Source of the DNA: Fragum whitleyi | Lineage: Eukaryota > Mollusca > Bivalvia > Cardiida > Cardiidae | DNA: 64,000 nt | Direction: 5' to 3' | Assembly (NCBI GenBank): GCA_948146395.1 | Contig: OX411551.1 | Coordinates: forward strand, 64,127,346-64,191,345 | Part shown: in pieces, positions 62,040-64,000 of the stretch | Position numbering within the stretch: position 1 is the stretch's first letter | How the letters are laid out: each line of letters begins with the position of its first letter | Program-made: the position numbers and the translations under genes | The notes under the pieces: model-generated | Told to the model about the DNA's origin: nothing | Databases searched by the model: none | Seen by the model: only the letters and a program-made list of their open reading frames with translations

Positions 62040-63009
62040 TCAACTTTACTTCAAGAACGATTTTTGTTTAAATTAAAACCGCATTTTAATAACAGTTACG
62101 CCATACACCTTTTCCCGCAAAATCCTTTCCGTTAAATTTTTACGTTCGGATGAATACACCCGTTGCTATGAAGTAACAATGTAAACAAAAAGGACGGCGG
62201 ACATTTTCGTGTCGATTCGCATTTTCGATCTTTAAATACGCGTTAATTTCGACTTACTTCGAATAAAAATGAAATAAAAACATTCATAAAAATTGTTCAT
62301 TTGTTATTCTTACCAGTCACATGTTCCATAATTTACTCAATCGGCGTACTTAATACCGGGCCAGACTAGAGATAGTCACGAAGGACGGGACGGAGTGAAA
62401 GACGAGATAAAGAAGAAAGATAGGGAAGAAGAGAGATAGATACTAGAATTATGATAAACACAAAGAGATGGGAATGAATTATTTTTGAAAGAGTTATACA
62501 ATAACACAGACAAAGGAGAAATAAAAACAGTGATTTAGCCGAAATTTAGGGGGGGGGAGTGTGGGGGGGGGGGGCAACTGAGGAAAGACGGAGAGGGGGG
62601 GGATGAAGTGGTTGATTTCTCGGAAAATGTTTCAAATAGATGAAAACAAACAATAGTGTATTGCCCTAGGCATTCAAAGAACTTGAAACGTATTTCTTTA
62701 CTCTCACAAAACTATTTCTCGAATATTGAACGCAAAAAGAAAGCCGTTGATAATGTGATTCTATGTTGACTTTTGGCGAGGTAGCAACCAGAAAGTAGTC
62801 CAGTCCATTTGTGCACGTGAAAATAATCTCAGTGCAATATCAAAGTATGCAATATCAAAAAATATTGCACACTTTCCTCCCGTTCAAATACATAGAGACA
62901 ATATCAAAGTATATAATAAGGTAATCTACAGCAAACCTAAATTCAATTCTGTAGACCGTTGTAATACTTTATTCAATATGCAGTCTTAGATGTCTACATA
63001 TTTGAGCTT
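62037..63009. other. Intergenic, nothing recognised
   Basis: G-rich simple stretches at about 62548-62600; no gene. Confidence 0.4.
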
Positions 63010-63205
63010 GAACTGAAATGACCTTGACTGATGACCTTGAACTTGATTCCATCGGAAAGGTATTGTCATTAGCAATCATCATTTGAAATATGATGACTCG
63101 ATCCCTTACCAATCAAAAGTTATGGCCAATGTTAAAGTTTCAGGGGGGGGGGGGCTAACAGACTGGTCACCCCCCCCCCCCCGATATAGCGATGAAGGGG
63201 CATAA
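63010..63205. repeat. Element fragment related to 8935-9118
   Basis: tgaccttgactgatgacctt, caatcaaaagttatggccaa, a G run, a C run and the ending gaaggggcataaaaatc. Confidence 0.55.
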
Positions 63206-63969
63206 AAATCAAAGGACTGAAATCACCGGAAGCAGAACTTATGAGTCAATAAATTTTACTCCGTAATGAAACAGCAACATGGCATAAAGAACAACATATG
63301 AGTGTGTGTGCGCGTATGTGCGTGTGCATATCTTCAAATTTGATGGACGGAATTCAAAACGACAAAATTTTTTGTTCCCCCTTATGTGCACTAGTCAGGA
63401 GCATATCTTTTACATTTACCGATGGATTTCTAAATAGCTTGGAATAATTGTTCATCTTTATGAGGTCTCGTGTCGTTCGGAACGAGTGTCTGAGTACCCC
63501 AAAGTTCAAGATCAATGTTGTAGGTTAAAATACACTAATGTACCTGTCTGGAGCATATCTTCTATATTAATAAATGCAAATTCCAAATAAATTTACAGTT
63601 TCCCTTGTGTGAGAATTGGTGTCATTCAAAAGAATTGCTAGCATTATGCCAAATTTCAAGATCACAGCTGAAAGTCATGACACTTTTGCTGTTGACAAGA
63701 GCTTTTTTATGATTGCATAAACTGTACGTTTTTTTGGTCGTTATAGGCATACGACAACGAACAAAACCCGGCGTTAACGGAATAAAACGGATTAATAATA
63801 AAATTCACGTACCGTCTATGCCCGGCTTTTTTGCTTTAATATCCCCGGGCCTATAGAGAAAAACTTAAGAAGTCCTTCTCTTTCTACCATGTTTTCTTCA
63901 AAATTCTCTCTGATGACAGAGCATATAAATATATTCAAATAGAATTTTCTTACTAATTGAGATACAGGA
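63206..63969. other. Intergenic, nothing recognised
   Basis: No exon or clear repeat. Confidence 0.35.
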
Positions 63970-64000
63970 TACAATTGTGGAAAGAAGAAATTACTTGCAA
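63970..64000. repeat. Start of a hairpin TTAA-MITE core, cut by window end
   Basis: ttgtggaaagaagaaattac resembles the hairpin arm at 9672-9690. Confidence 0.45.

Noticed and set aside
61812..62135. Open frames of 107 and 77 aa
   Set aside because: They cross a perfect hairpin and a poly-T run (Phe run) and have no protein features.

Overview
This is eukaryotic, AT-rich, intron-rich DNA. I infer a mollusc, most likely a bivalve: the protein-coding exons are animal-type and the repeats (tetranucleotide-rich elements with ~160-bp core repeats, tRNA-derived SINEs, many foldback MITEs) have the look of bivalve repeats. The species cannot be told from the sequence.

Three host genes are supported. 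(1) A complete four-exon gene on the minus strand (11342 down to 6227) encodes a 113-aa BET1L/GS15-type Golgi SNARE. (2) A large plus-strand gene (exon 1 ending about 18635, last stop codon at 47780) encodes a two-FKBP-domain, TPR-containing immunophilin of the FKBP4/FKBP5 (FKBP52/51) type. I could place 11 coding exons with compatible phases and GT/AG borders, giving about 470 aa; the start codon appears to be split across intron 1. (3) A single-exon minus-strand gene (57613-56489) encodes a 374-aa BTB/POZ protein with a MATH-like C-terminal domain. BET1L and the FKBP gene are divergent and about 7 kb apart. The three gene products have no evident joint pathway.

Most of the rest is mobile DNA. 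Intron 2 of the FKBP gene carries a 5'-truncated non-LTR retrotransposon. A nearly intact 6.4-kb LTR retrotransposon (19502-25879, minus strand) is inserted into its reverse-transcriptase ORF with a 4-bp target duplication. The LTR element has a single Gag-Pol ORF in the order Gag, protease, integrase, reverse transcriptase, RNase H, i.e. integrase ahead of reverse transcriptase (Gmr1-like), and its two 542-bp LTRs differ at one base that I could find.

A second theme is a set of at least six elements built to one plan: a subterminal inverted repeat, a GTCC/CTGT-rich microsatellite, ~145-160-bp tandem core repeats, the inverted repeat again, a small hairpin, and a terminal CTTGT(T). The inverted repeats differ between subfamilies while most of the cores share a CTCCTCCTAAAC...GAAACTTGG motif. 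This resembles 'pearl'/Helentron-type non-autonomous elements. TTAA-flanked and TA-flanked MITEs, several foldback elements and four SINE types fill the other introns and spacers. One SINE shares its 3' tail with the non-LTR element in the same intron system.

The FKBP gene itself shows an unusual pattern: three of its exons (5, 7 and 10) have their 3' ends duplicated in tandem together with the 5' splice site. Two of these duplications create additional in-frame exon-like segments.
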